Source: JBBTTE01 sp038064395 (GTDB lineage Bacteria > Patescibacteriota > Saccharimonadia > Saccharimonadales > UBA4665). From it: a stretch of DNA of 64,000 bases. Positions 8,237 to 16,234 of this stretch are shown one piece after another (positions within the stretch are counted from its first letter, which is position 1; each line of letters begins with the position of its first letter). Made by a program: the position numbers and the translations under genes. Location of the stretch: NCBI GenBank assembly GCA_038064395.1, contig JBBTTE010000003.1, positions 62,001 to 126,000 on the forward strand, read 5' to 3'. The notes beneath the pieces were generated by a model. The model did not search any database, was not told the origin of the DNA, and saw nothing but the letters and a program-made list of their open reading frames with translations.

Positions 8237-9268
8237 ATGTTAGACGACCTTAAGCTAATACACGAACGCGACCTAGCTGATACGCTTGGGATTGCCGAAC
8301 GTCAATGGCAACAACTAGGCGAGAAGTTCGAAACCAGTCAACAACCAGTCGATGTGGACAACATTGTTTACGGTGCCATGGGCGGCTCAGCTCTAGCCGC
8401 CGTTATTAGCGGCAGTTGGCCCGGCTATAACGTGCCTTTCGAGGTCGTGCGTGGGTACGATATTCCAGAATACGTCTCTGATAAGACTTACTTCATTGCG
8501 GCTAGCTACTCTGGCAACACCGAGGAAACCATCAGTGCGATTGAACAAGCTGAAGCCAAAGGCGCCAAGATTGCTGTCATTGCTGGCGGCGGTAAACTAG
8601 CCGAACTAGCCCGCGAGAAAGGCTATCCATTAGCTCTCTTGCCCAAGGCCGAACAGCCACGCTACGCCGTCTTCTATAATCTCAAGGCTTTGCTAAGTCT
8701 GTTATCTCAAGCTGGTCTACTGGCCAACAAGGACGCAATCCAGGAGCTCGAAGGCTCTTCTGACTTCCTTAAGCAAGCCGTACAACCGTGGCTACCGACC
8801 GTTCCAACCGATAACAACGTAGCCAAGCAGATCGCCCTAGAATGCATTGGCAAGTCAGCCGTGATCTACGCCGGACCTAAGCTCTTCCCGGCCGCTTACA
8901 AGTGGAAGATCAGCTTCAACGAGAACGCCAAGCAAGTCGCTTGGACCAATCAGTATCCCGAGTTTAATCACAATGAGTTCATGGGCTGGACTAAGCAACC
9001 TGTAGACAAGCCATACGCTGTTATTGACCTCCGTAGCAGCCTAGAGCATCCACGCGTTCAGAAGCGCTTCGAAGTAACTGAGCGCCTGCTGTCGGGTATG
9101 CGCCCTGCGCCAATTATTGTTGAGGCAGAGGGCGAAACCCTGCTCCAACAGCTACTATGGGTGATCGCTCTTGGCGATTTCGTAACTCTGTACACCGCAT
9201 TATTGAACGGCCTCAACCCTGCGCCAGTAGATTTGATTGAGAAGTTTAAGAAAAGTCTGGATGAATAA
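8237..9268 (+). CDS. Bifunctional phosphoglucose/phosphomannose isomerase
   Basis: SIS-domain isomerase interconverting glucose-6-P or mannose-6-P with fructose-6-P. It links glycolytic intermediates to the GDP-mannose-derived sugars made at the far end of the window. The start is ATG 8237, preceded by TTTGGAGG at 8225-8232; an upstream TTG at 8207 would add ten residues but leaves the SD inside the gene. The product is 343 aa. SIS motifs: YGAMGGSALAAVISG near residue 45 and AASYSGNTEETISA near residue 95. The C-terminal half matches the PGI/PMI C-domain (FNHNEFMGW). The cupin gene starts directly after its stop codon. Confidence 0.9.
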   Translation: MLDDLKLIHERDLADTLGIAERQWQQLGEKFETSQQPVDVDNIVYGAMGGSALAAVISGSWPGYNVPFEVVRGYDIPEYVSDKTYFIAASYSGNTEETISAIEQAEAKGAKIAVIAGGGKLAELAREKGYPLALLPKAEQPRYAVFYNLKALLSLLSQAGLLANKDAIQELEGSSDFLKQAVQPWLPTVPTDNNVAKQIALECIGKSAVIYAGPKLFPAAYKWKISFNENAKQVAWTNQYPEFNHNEFMGWTKQPVDKPYAVIDLRSSLEHPRVQKRFEVTERLLSGMRPAPIIVEAEGETLLQQLLWVIALGDFVTLYTALLNGLNPAPVDLIEKFKKSLDE

Positions 9269-9709
9269 ATGAGCGATGCACAACCTCCACAATTTGATAC
9301 TGCTAGCTTCAGCACCAACTCTTATGTCAAAAGGATAGACAAGCCTTGGGGCTACGAATTGCACTGGGTGCCAGCCGATGCGCCTTACATGGGCAAGATC
9401 ATCCATATTAATGAGGGTGCTCGATTAAGTCTGCAAATCCACGACGAGAAGCAAGAAAGCTGGCTAGTGACTAACGGCAAAGCCGCCGTAATGTGGGAAA
9501 ACGAGAAGGGTGAACTTATCCAGACCGAACTACAGCCAGGGCAGGGCTATAGCACCAAGCTCGGCCAACGCCATCGCCTGATTGGCCTCACCGACTGTGA
9601 CGTCGTAGAAGTCTCCACCCCTGAACTGGGAACCACCTGGCGTCTAGAAGATGACTACGCTCGCCCGCACGAAACGCCAGAGCAACGCGACCTAGAACGC
9701 AGCAATTAG
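9269..9709 (+). CDS. Cupin-domain sugar-phosphate isomerase-like protein
   Basis: 146 aa single-domain cupin resembling the C-terminal cupin of type II mannose-6-phosphate isomerases. The double-stranded beta-helix carries RLSLQIHDEKQESWLVTNG (a variant of the LSLQxHxxRxExW motif) and the second cupin motif PGQGYSTKLGQRHRLIGL. Metal ligands are likely the His/Glu of the first motif and the His of QRHR. Its ATG abuts the isomerase stop codon, so the two genes are co-translated and probably act on the same hexose phosphates. The final nine codons are part of an imperfect repeat that recurs after argF. The exact substrate cannot be read from the sequence. Confidence 0.8.
   Translation: MSDAQPPQFDTASFSTNSYVKRIDKPWGYELHWVPADAPYMGKIIHINEGARLSLQIHDEKQESWLVTNGKAAVMWENEKGELIQTELQPGQGYSTKLGQRHRLIGLTDCDVVEVSTPELGTTWRLEDDYARPHETPEQRDLERSN
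9684..9708 (+). repeat. Imperfect direct repeat, copy 1 (left of argF)
   Basis: 25 bp at the 3' end of the cupin gene, matching 22 of 25 positions of 10655-10679 on the other side of argF. All three differences are transitions. Confidence 0.8.
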
Positions 9710-9748
9710 CGTTCAGGGCATAATTCATTTGTTATTCTGGAGGAACCT

Positions 9749-10654
9749 ATGCGACATATTATCTCGATAACCGATCTTTCTGCTGATGAAATAAGGACAA
9801 TCGTTACTAGGGCAGTGGAGCTGAAGGCCGAGCTCAAAGAACAGTCTGCTAACAAGTCTTTGCCACTGCAAAATAAGAGCATGGCAATGATTTTTGACAA
9901 ACCAAGTCTGAGGACTCGATTGTCGTTTGAGATTGGCATGACTCAACTCGGCGGTCATGCTGTTTATTTGACCCCGAATGACATCGGTCTCGGTGTGCGT
10001 GAGACAGTCCACGACAGCGCCATAGTCATCAGCAGCATGGCGGATATAATAATTGCTCGAGTTTCTAGCCATGAGGCTGTCAAAGAGCTGGCTAAGCACT
10101 CTAGTGTGCCAGTGATTAACGCCATGACTGATATGGAACACCCTTGCCAAGTGTTGGCCGATCTACAGACTATTTATGAACACTTCGGCTCGTTTGAAGA
10201 CATTAAGATCGCCTATCTGGGCGATGCAAATAATAACGTCACGAATTCCCTAGCCCTAGCTGCGAATCTGCTCGGCATGGAAATGCGTGTAGCTGCTCCG
10301 TCTGGCTTTCAAATATCGCCAGAGATTAGCGAGCAGGCAGGCAGTAAACTGCTGCAATACAGTGATCCTAAACAGGCTGTAGCTGACGCCAATGTAGTGA
10401 TAGCCGATACTTGGGTAAGTATGGGCAAGGAAGCTGAGCGCTCAGAGCGGCTCAAGGAGCTACTCCCATTCCAAGTCAATGAATCGATAATGGCGTTGGC
10501 TGACGAGAAGGCGATCTTCCTGCACTGTTTGCCTGCTTACAGGGGCAAAGAAGTGTCAGCTGAAGTAATTGATAGTCCTCAATCGATGGTTTTTGCTGAG
10601 GCGGAGAATCGTTTGCACGCACAAAAGGCTCTAATTCTTCACATAATGGCCTAG
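9749..10654 (+). CDS. argF: Ornithine carbamoyltransferase
   Basis: Transcarbamylase joining carbamoyl-phosphate and ornithine to citrulline, or the reverse in the arginine deiminase pathway (then called arcB). 301 aa, normal length. Carbamoyl-phosphate site: KPSLRTRLSFE near residue 51 (the SxRTR motif with Leu for Thr). HPCQVLADLQT near residue 131 and FLHCLPAYRGKEV near residue 252 are typical of ornithine rather than aspartate enzymes. SD GGAGG precedes the ATG. No other arginine gene is nearby, and the gene lies exactly between imperfect direct repeats, which suggests it was inserted here. Whether it makes or degrades arginine cannot be told from this window. Confidence 0.88.
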   Translation: MRHIISITDLSADEIRTIVTRAVELKAELKEQSANKSLPLQNKSMAMIFDKPSLRTRLSFEIGMTQLGGHAVYLTPNDIGLGVRETVHDSAIVISSMADIIIARVSSHEAVKELAKHSSVPVINAMTDMEHPCQVLADLQTIYEHFGSFEDIKIAYLGDANNNVTNSLALAANLLGMEMRVAAPSGFQISPEISEQAGSKLLQYSDPKQAVADANVVIADTWVSMGKEAERSERLKELLPFQVNESIMALADEKAIFLHCLPAYRGKEVSAEVIDSPQSMVFAEAENRLHAQKALILHIMA

Positions 10655-10679
10655 AACACGACCTGGAATGCAGCAATTA
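10655..10679 (+). repeat. Imperfect direct repeat, copy 2 (right of argF)
   Basis: Begins directly after the argF stop codon. It still reads like the end of the cupin gene: the codons for Asp-Leu-Glu and Ser-Asn plus a stop match in frame. It is best explained as the displaced old 3' end of that gene or a duplicated target. Confidence 0.8.
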
Positions 10680-10724
10680 ATAGTTACTTTTGCGAAATGT
10701 TTATAGAAACTGGCCGATTTCTAT

Positions 10725-10730
10725 TACAAT
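10725..10730 (+). promoter_or_regulatory. -10 box, leaderless promoter
   Basis: TACAAT ends 7 nt before the ATG at 10738. The -35 region is poor. The placement supports 10738 as the start rather than the in-frame upstream candidate at 10690. Confidence 0.55.
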
Positions 10731-10737
10731 AGTCAGA

Positions 10738-11943
10738 ATGAATTGGTTGCGAAAAGGTTTTGTTGGGCTATTGTCGATTGTTCTTCTACTTAGCCTATTT
10801 GGCATAGTGGCAACAGCCAGCGCCGTTCACAATTTGCAGCCCAAGAAGATTGAAGCCTGGATAGCCAAGAGCAAAATCTATGACCACGTTATCGCTTCTG
10901 TTGTAGAGCAATCCAGCAAGGACTCAGGATCTAGCGACAGTTCCTCCGTATCACCTAGTGATCCCGAAGTGCAAAAGGCTATTGAATCAGCCTTCTCGCC
11001 TCAGCTCGTTGAGCAGGGCGTTAATACTTTTATAGACAGCAACTACGCATGGCTTAGCGGCAAGACGGCTAAGCCCGAGTTCGTTATTGATCTGACTGAC
11101 GCCAAGCAGCAGTTCGCTACGCAGGTAGGCGAGGCTGTTACTAAGCACTTGAGCAGTGTGCCTGTTTGTACGCCTGCTCAGTTAGCCCAAATCCAATTAC
11201 CGACTAATCCTCTGACTACTACCTGCCGACCAGCTGAGCTAAACCCTCAGGCAGAAGGCGCGCGTGTTGCTACTGAGCTAAGTAACGGTGACTTCCTGAG
11301 CAAACCTCTGATCACTGCAGCGACTGTTGGACAGAACGATCAGGGCACTCAGAGCAAGCCTTACTACGAGAAGCTGTCATACGCACCTAAGATATACAAG
11401 TTCTCGCAGTACGCACCGTTCATATTGGGCCTGGTGGCTTTGCTAGCTGCCTTAGGTGTAGTGTTCTTCTCACGTGACAAGCGACGTGGACTCAGACGAG
11501 TTGGGATCATTTCGCTAGAAGTTGGCGTTATCCTGATCATAACTAAGTTCTTGGCCGACACCATGACCAAGAGATTAGAGGCGAAGATCCTCAAGGACTC
11601 ACTATCAGGCGCTCTCAAGCAGCCAACATCCAACTTTATACATCAAGTAGAATCACAATTAGTATTGCTCAACCTCATATTCGGCATCGCATTCATTCTT
11701 ATCGCCATAGTATTGTTCACCATGCTGTTCAGGACTAGAGACAGTAAGCCCAAGCCTCGCAAGCCAGTGGCCGACACAATGCTCAGCACTCCACCAGAAC
11801 CACCTAAGGCAGCTCCAAGACAACCTCAGCCAGCAACTAGCCCCAAGCCCTCGACTGATATAGCCAATCGACTTAAGCCAACTGGCCCACCGCCACTAGG
11901 CAAGAATCCACCTCGTCGCAAACCACCTCGTCTAGTTCAATAA
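10738..11943 (+). CDS. Membrane protein of unknown function with Pro-rich tail
   Basis: 401 aa from ATG 10738 (MNWLRKGFVGLL). It has one N-terminal membrane helix (about residues 5-28) that may act as an uncleaved signal anchor. A ~180-residue outer domain with two Cys (VCTPAQ, TTCRPA) follows. Three more hydrophobic helices lie around residues 220-240, 255-275 and 308-332. The tail from ~335 is a basic, Pro/Lys/Arg-rich cytoplasmic segment (PKPRKP...PPRRKPPRLVQ). No enzyme motif seen. It is a single-gene unit, leaderless, ending before the tRNA-Ser gene on the opposite strand. Confidence 0.8.
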   Translation: MNWLRKGFVGLLSIVLLLSLFGIVATASAVHNLQPKKIEAWIAKSKIYDHVIASVVEQSSKDSGSSDSSSVSPSDPEVQKAIESAFSPQLVEQGVNTFIDSNYAWLSGKTAKPEFVIDLTDAKQQFATQVGEAVTKHLSSVPVCTPAQLAQIQLPTNPLTTTCRPAELNPQAEGARVATELSNGDFLSKPLITAATVGQNDQGTQSKPYYEKLSYAPKIYKFSQYAPFILGLVALLAALGVVFFSRDKRRGLRRVGIISLEVGVILIITKFLADTMTKRLEAKILKDSLSGALKQPTSNFIHQVESQLVLLNLIFGIAFILIAIVLFTMLFRTRDSKPKPRKPVADTMLSTPPEPPKAAPRQPQPATSPKPSTDIANRLKPTGPPPLGKNPPRRKPPRLVQ

Positions 11944-11965
11944 TCAATCTTGCTTGGCAGGGCTT

Positions 11966-12055
11966 TGGCGGAGAGAGAGGGATTCGAACCCTCGGTACGG
12001 TTGCCCGCACACTGCTTTTCGAGAGCAGCACCTTCAACCACTCGGTCACCTCTCC
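11966..12055 (-). tRNA. tRNA-Ser (CGA)
   Basis: 90-nt class II tRNA. The acceptor GGAGAGG pairs with TCTCTCC; there is a long variable arm; the anticodon loop CTCGAAA gives anticodon CGA (codon TCG). The CCA end is encoded (TGG at 11966-11968 on plus). The T-arm and acceptor 3' half are identical to tRNA-Ser(GCT) at 16.4 kb. Confidence 0.96.
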
Positions 12056-12139
12056 GTAACTGCTCTATTCTAGCACTCTAGATTTCTTATCTGTAATATG
12101 GTAAACTTACCCCTGTTGTCATTTTGCTAAATGTCATGA

Positions 12140-12216
12140 GCACCCGTAGCTCAGCTGGATAGAGCGTCGGCTTGCGGAGCCGAAGGTCGTAGGTTCGAAT
12201 CCTGTCGGGTGTACCA
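12140..12216 (+). tRNA. tRNA-Arg (GCG)
   Basis: 77 nt with encoded CCA. The acceptor GCACCCG pairs with CGGGTGT (first pair G-T wobble), and the T-loop is GTTCGAATC. The anticodon arm TCGGC-TTGCGGA-GCCGA gives anticodon GCG, reading CGC and CGT directly. Most bacteria use ACG (inosine) for this box. Confidence 0.93.
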
Positions 12217-12228
12217 ATTTGAAATCTC

Positions 12229-12255
12229 AAAAGCCCTTTTGTGGGGCTTTTTTGT
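12229..12255 (+). terminator. Rho-independent terminator after tRNA-Arg
   Basis: Stem AAAAGCCC / GGGCTTTT followed by a T-run (TTTTTTGTTTT), 12 nt after the tRNA CCA end. Confidence 0.85.
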
Positions 12256-12256
12256 T
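12240..12256 (+). repeat. 17-bp direct repeat, left copy
   Basis: TGTGGGGCTTTTTTGTT, the right arm and T-run of the tRNA-Arg terminator, recurs exactly at 12879-12895 beyond the next gene. Confidence 0.85.
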
Positions 12257-12262
12257 TTATGT

Positions 12263-12826
12263 TTATTCTGCAAGTGCTGGATCAAAAACGAACGATTCAA
12301 CTAGAAGCCCACTATCTCGAGGTGAAAATGTCGGATAGAGTTTGCTGACAACATTCCCTGCATAGAGAAATAGTAGGTTGTGGCCTCCGCACTCATCTGT
12401 TTGATAATCCCAGTCGACCTCTTGAGCTTTAGCAACTAGCTCTGTGCCCATCTTAAATGCACCACTGGGTAGGATTAGCCCTGCGCGGTCTACATTTCCA
12501 TTCATACGAAATAACTCGTTCTCGCCACTGATCTCATCGATCGCAGACCATAGACCAGACCTCTCAAGTGCCATCCAAGCCAGCTGAGGGTAGTAACCCG
12601 TGTCTTTATAGGCGGCTTTATCAAGTGTTTCGAGTGTGCGAATATCGAACTCTTTAATCTCTCGATGCACTTGACCACTTAAGCCCGTATCGGCAGGGAA
12701 TTTCCTAAATTCAGAAATTACTCCTTGGGCATCCTCACCGGTGGCGCCAGCAGGATTCCAATGACCATCACTAGCAATACCTTCATAAGTGATAAAACAG
12801 TTGCCTTCAAGGATGATTCGAGACAT
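12263..12826 (-). CDS. Protein of unknown function next to tRNA-Arg
   Basis: 187 aa, no family recognised. Soluble, acidic and Gly/Phe-rich, with no signal peptide or membrane helix. Segments such as NCFITYEGIASDGHWNPAG and DECGGHNLLFLYAGNVVSKLYPTF suggest a compact beta-rich fold. The start ATG at 12826 follows a TATGAT box by 13 nt. It points toward the tRNA-Arg gene and lies exactly between two identical 17-bp repeats, one being part of the tRNA terminator. This looks like an inserted cargo gene with no associated integrase. Confidence 0.75.
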   Translation of the reverse strand: MSRIILEGNCFITYEGIASDGHWNPAGATGEDAQGVISEFRKFPADTGLSGQVHREIKEFDIRTLETLDKAAYKDTGYYPQLAWMALERSGLWSAIDEISGENELFRMNGNVDRAGLILPSGAFKMGTELVAKAQEVDWDYQTDECGGHNLLFLYAGNVVSKLYPTFSPRDSGLLVESFVFDPALAE

Positions 12827-12878
12827 AGTGTAAATTTATATCATAATTTATTAATATTTACAACTTAAGCAGTCGCAC

Positions 12879-12895
12879 TGTGGGGCTTTTTTGTT
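12879..12895 (+). repeat. 17-bp direct repeat, right copy
   Basis: Exact copy of 12240-12256, but without the AAAAGCCC left arm, so it cannot form a terminator hairpin. It marks the other edge of the 12263-12826 segment. Confidence 0.85.
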
Positions 12896-12937
12896 GCAGT
12901 TCGGGCGTATAATTAAGTTATAACCTAAGGAGCTCTT

Positions 12938-13108
12938 ATGGAACCAGAGGACAACCAAGGACAACCATCGCAAAAACCATCAAAAGGCTACGGCAAGCGT
13001 CCAGTTTGGCAGTGGGTAGTTATCTATCTTGTAGTCGCTGTTGTTGTCTACGGCTTAATCTATTATTTCTTCATGCGTGACAGTGGCGGAAGCGGTAGTA
13101 TCTACTAG
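12938..13108 (+). CDS. Small single-pass membrane protein
   Basis: 56 aa. A hydrophilic, Gln/Pro/Lys-rich N-terminus (residues 1-22) is followed by one strong membrane helix (about 24-45, VWQWVVIYLVVAVVVYGLIY) and a short Gly/Ser tail. It has a good promoter (TATAAT at 12908-12913) and SD AAGGAG at the normal distance. It ends 25 bp before the MFS exporter, which has its own -10 box. Function unknown; an accessory peptide to the transporter is possible but unproven. Confidence 0.75.
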   Translation: MEPEDNQGQPSQKPSKGYGKRPVWQWVVIYLVVAVVVYGLIYYFFMRDSGGSGSIY

Positions 13109-13120
13109 AACAAGTTTTGG

Positions 13121-13126
13121 TATGCT
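13121..13126 (+). promoter_or_regulatory. -10 box, leaderless promoter of the MFS gene
   Basis: TATGCT ends 7 nt before ATG 13134. No SD precedes the ATG and the -35 region is weak. Confidence 0.5.
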
Positions 13127-13133
13127 GTAGGGG

Positions 13134-14522
13134 ATGAGTAAATCCCTGCGGTTGGTGCTAATTGTCAGTATTCTGGCAGCCTTTGTTGCGTTCCTTGACT
13201 CGTCTGTTGTTAATGTCGCTCTGCCTGCAATTACTCTTGGTCTCGGCGGTGGACTGGCTGCTCAACAGTGGGTGGTAGACGCTTACTTACTCAGTCTTGG
13301 GTCATTTATTCTGATTGCTGGGTCGTTTTCTGATCTGTTCGGCCGCAAGCGAATCCTCACGGCAGGTCTGATTGGCTTCCTAGTAACCTCTATCCTCTGT
13401 GCAATCGCCCCCAACATAACTTTCTTGATCGTAGCCCGCGCCTTCCAGGGCGTAGCTGGAGCTCTGTTAGTGCCCAGCTCTCTAGCCCTTATCATTGCTG
13501 CATTCAAGGGCAAGGAACAGGCCGCAGCGATTGGTATTTGGACGGCTTGGACGGGGATGGCCTTCATCGTTGGCCCACTACTTGGCGGCTTCTTGGTTGA
13601 TACAGTATCTTGGCGTTGGGCATTCTGGATGAATGTTATTCCGATTGCCGTAACTTTGGTGTTGCTGCGTTCTATGGAATTACCTGAGAAGCTGCCCAAG
13701 AATGTTCATGTTGATATCATCGGCGCGTTGCTATGTGTCGTGGCGTTAGGCGGACCGGTCTATGCCTTCATTGAGCAGCCCGGCCGTGGCTGGTCAGATC
13801 CAATGGTATATATACCTCTGTTATTAGGCATCGTGGCTAGTGCTATCTTCCTGCTATATGAGAAACGAACCAAGTACCCGATGTTACCGCTTAGCTTGTT
13901 CAAAGTCCGCAACTTCAGCGTCGGCAATCTAGCCACGCTGGCTATATACGCTGGTCTGTCTGTCTCGATGTTCATTATTGTGGTGTTCGTTCAGCAAGTC
14001 GGCGGCTATTCGGCCTTCAAGTCTGGCCTGACCCTGTTACCAATTACTCTAATAATGTTCTTCTTGTCGCCTCGTTTCGGAGCCTTAGCAGGCAAGTACG
14101 GCCCAAGGTGGTTCATGGCCTTAGGGCCAATAATTGGCGGCTTGGGCTTCCTGACTTTCTTAATGGTCGACCCATCAATTAACTTCTGGACCCAACTATT
14201 CCCTGGGATTATCATCTTCAGCATAGGACTATCAATGACTGTTGCGCCTCTGACAGCGGCAATTCTGGGCGACATCAATCCTAGCAATGCTGGCGTCGGC
14301 TCAGCAATTAACAATGCCGTAGCACGTATTGCAGGTCTAGTTGCTATCGCCCTGATTGGTCTCGTGATTGGACCCAATCCTTTTGGACCTTGTGGAGTAG
14401 ATTATGCAGTGAACGCCTTCCATAAAGGCTCAATAGCCATGGCTGTGCTCTTACTAATTGGTGGCATAATCTCAGCCATCGGTATCCAGAACCATAAACC
14501 CCTTGTCAAAGCCAAGAAATAG
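13134..14522 (+). CDS. MFS drug:H+ antiporter-like exporter (DHA2/EmrB-QacA type)
   Basis: 462 aa inner-membrane transporter with about 14 predicted helices, as in the 14-TM DHA2 family. Signature motifs: LDSSVVNVALPAI in helix 1 (motif D1), GSFSDLFGRKRIL in the loop between helices 2 and 3 (motif A), and a Gly/Pro-rich helix 5 (GPLLGGFLVD, motif C of antiporters). It probably exports small hydrophobic or cationic compounds using the proton gradient. It appears monocistronic, with no TetR- or MarR-type regulator nearby. Substrate unknown. Confidence 0.9.
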   Translation: MSKSLRLVLIVSILAAFVAFLDSSVVNVALPAITLGLGGGLAAQQWVVDAYLLSLGSFILIAGSFSDLFGRKRILTAGLIGFLVTSILCAIAPNITFLIVARAFQGVAGALLVPSSLALIIAAFKGKEQAAAIGIWTAWTGMAFIVGPLLGGFLVDTVSWRWAFWMNVIPIAVTLVLLRSMELPEKLPKNVHVDIIGALLCVVALGGPVYAFIEQPGRGWSDPMVYIPLLLGIVASAIFLLYEKRTKYPMLPLSLFKVRNFSVGNLATLAIYAGLSVSMFIIVVFVQQVGGYSAFKSGLTLLPITLIMFFLSPRFGALAGKYGPRWFMALGPIIGGLGFLTFLMVDPSINFWTQLFPGIIIFSIGLSMTVAPLTAAILGDINPSNAGVGSAINNAVARIAGLVAIALIGLVIGPNPFGPCGVDYAVNAFHKGSIAMAVLLLIGGIISAIGIQNHKPLVKAKK

Positions 14523-14618
14523 TTCTCAGTGTAGAAAATTTAACTGGCAACTTATCTAGATTAACGTAGCCTTGTACAAGTAATACAAACATAACGAACA
14601 CTTGCAGGAGATTTATAT

Positions 14619-14876
14619 ATGGATATTAAAGATAGGATAAGAGGCATGACAGAGGAATTTTTTGAAGGCAGTGAATCAGATTCACGTACGGACGACCGAC
14701 TAATGGCCGCTGAAGAGATTGGACCATCAGCAGTCGAAGCCAGCGTCGAATCAACCGAAATAGCAGACCCGCAAACACAAGCCACTCCAATCCAAAAGCC
14801 AACTGCACAATCCCCACTACGACCGGCCATATTTAACGGACGGCCTGCTCTAGTACATCCTCGTTTCATGCCTTAG
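14619..14876 (+). CDS. Small acidic protein of unknown function
   Basis: 85 aa, not recognised. A short charged helix (residues 1-17) is followed by acidic, Ser/Glu/Ala-rich, probably disordered sequence, ending in a Pro/Arg patch (RPAIFNGRPALVHPRFMP). SD AGGAGA lies 8 nt before ATG 14619. It is flanked by independently promoted genes. Confidence 0.6.
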   Translation: MDIKDRIRGMTEEFFEGSESDSRTDDRLMAAEEIGPSAVEASVESTEIADPQTQATPIQKPTAQSPLRPAIFNGRPALVHPRFMP

Positions 14877-14894
14877 TCAGCTGTCGCTTCGTGA

Positions 14895-14900
14895 TATACT
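14895..14900 (+). promoter_or_regulatory. -10 box, leaderless promoter
   Basis: TATACT ends 6 nt before ATG 14907, with no SD in between. Confidence 0.55.
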
Positions 14901-14906
14901 CCAAAC

Positions 14907-15311
14907 ATGAACGAGTCAGTTAACTGGCACAAGCAACACAAACAATCTTTATCTAATGGTGACCGTGCAGCTGATAGGGTACGCAACACTATGGGCAGCT
15001 GGACGTTTGTGCTGACCTTCGTAATTATCCTAGCCATCTGGGCATCGCTCAACAGCTTCGACGGCTTCCATCACTGGGACAAGTATCCCTTTATCCTACT
15101 TAACCTCTTCCTGTCGATGTTAGCAGCTCTCCAAGGCTCAATCTTATTAATTGCCGCTAAGCGAGCCGATGGCATAAGTGCCGCCATGGCGGAGAACGAC
15201 TACCGAACCAACGTCCTCGCCAAGAAGGAAGTCGAAGAGCTTATAGCCCTCAACAAGAAACAGCTCGAAATGATCGAAGAACTGACCAAGGCACTGAAGA
15301 GCAAGAGCTAA
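14907..15311 (+). CDS. DUF1003-family membrane protein
   Basis: 134 aa. A charged N-terminus with RVRNTMGSWTFVLTFVIILAIW leads into two membrane helices (about residues 30-52 and 62-84) separated by the typical FDGFHHWDKYPFILLNL loop. A soluble coiled-coil tail follows (KKEVEELIALNKKQLEMIEELTKALKS). This layout is characteristic of DUF1003 (YcxB-like/CtpA-like) proteins, whose function is unknown. It is leaderless. Its last four bases overlap the stop codon of the convergent next gene. Confidence 0.85.
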   Translation: MNESVNWHKQHKQSLSNGDRAADRVRNTMGSWTFVLTFVIILAIWASLNSFDGFHHWDKYPFILLNLFLSMLAALQGSILLIAAKRADGISAAMAENDYRTNVLAKKEVEELIALNKKQLEMIEELTKALKSKS

Positions 15312-15829
15312 AAACGAATATTCTTAATGAATCGATCGGTGGCGTCCAACTGATGCTCTTCGTAAGGTAAGCTACCAGTAAGAAGCGCTGTGATGCGTTC
15401 TTGGTCTTCTGGAGCGAAGTAGATAGTCGTAGTCATGGCAAACCGCCTCAGTGGCATGAAGATAATACTCGTGAATGCCCCTTCAGGCATAAGTGAGAAC
15501 GATCTGAATTCATCGTAGTCATGGTATTTGTCGCCTATCTGTATGCCTCTGGTGTCCATTTGATACAGAAGCTGTCTGGGGTGACGGGCTCCATATATTG
15601 CTAACAGCAAAGCACAGACTAGCGGTACAGCCGCCGACACCACATCCTTGGTAATCAAGTAGAACACAGCCGACACCAGTACTGCCGTTGCGACAAGCGT
15701 GAAGTACCAGCCAACCGACTTATCGTGATGCACAAACTCTGAAGCCTGCCACGTCACAGCCTCGTTATTCACTGCTGGTTCGGTATCTGTTTCTGGCTTG
15801 AAGAAGCCCTCTTGTTCAGTCTCTGCCAT
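15308..15829 (-). CDS. Two-helix membrane protein of unknown function
   Basis: 173 aa. An acidic N-terminus (residues 1-38) is followed by two adjacent membrane helices (about 39-60 and 62-83). A C-terminal soluble domain comes next (MDTRGIQIGDKYHDYDEFRSFSL... through IYFAPEDQERITALL), whose alternating strands and final helix resemble a pleckstrin-like fold. No catalytic motif seen. Proteins of this shape are common as hypotheticals in CPR genomes. It is convergent with the DUF1003 gene. Confidence 0.75.
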   Translation of the reverse strand: MAETEQEGFFKPETDTEPAVNNEAVTWQASEFVHHDKSVGWYFTLVATAVLVSAVFYLITKDVVSAAVPLVCALLLAIYGARHPRQLLYQMDTRGIQIGDKYHDYDEFRSFSLMPEGAFTSIIFMPLRRFAMTTTIYFAPEDQERITALLTGSLPYEEHQLDATDRFIKNIRF

Positions 15830-15882
15830 AAGCGTTATTGTACCTTTAAATATCTTTTGTAGAAAGTGCAGGCTAAGGTTTG

Positions 15883-16227
15883 TTAAATCAAGTACTCACT
15901 GCTTGGCTTGATTGATCTCCTGCCATCCAAGCATTCTTTTATAAGATATTCTCGGCCGTCAGAGAAGAGCACATATAGCCAGTCGTAAGCGTTTTTCTTA
16001 GTCTTTTTAACCACGTAACCTTGTGAGTTGGAGTGAATACGTCTTAACTCAACATCTTTTGTGCTGCTATATCTTACCTGCACTTTGTATAGTTTGTCTT
16101 CCGCATCAACGACTATATCGTATGCTGCCGACTCTGTTAATGGCAGGGAAACGTCGTGCCCAATACGTGTAAAGGTTGCTATGGCTTGGGCGACTGCTGT
16201 ATCTCCTTTTCGCTGCGTAGTTCTCAT
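15883..16227 (-). CDS. PD-(D/E)XK endonuclease-like protein
   Basis: 114 aa from the ATG at 16227; a TTG start at 16263 is less likely because a consensus promoter ends 7 nt before 16227. The layout RKGDTAVAQAIATFTRIGHDV - SAAYDIVVDAEDKLYKVQVRY matches small PD-(D/E)XK proteins of the PDDEXK_5 type (related to group I intron endonucleases and Holliday-junction-like nucleases). The likely catalytic acid is the Asp of AAYDIVVD. The third motif reads QVR rather than the usual QVK, so the general-base Lys is replaced by Arg and activity is doubtful. Intron-encoded, repair and inactive DNA-binding roles are all possible; no intron is seen. Confidence 0.7.
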   Translation of the reverse strand: MRTTQRKGDTAVAQAIATFTRIGHDVSLPLTESAAYDIVVDAEDKLYKVQVRYSSTKDVELRRIHSNSQGYVVKKTKKNAYDWLYVLFSDGREYLIKECLDGRRSIKPSSEYLI

Positions 16228-16234
16228 ATCATGA

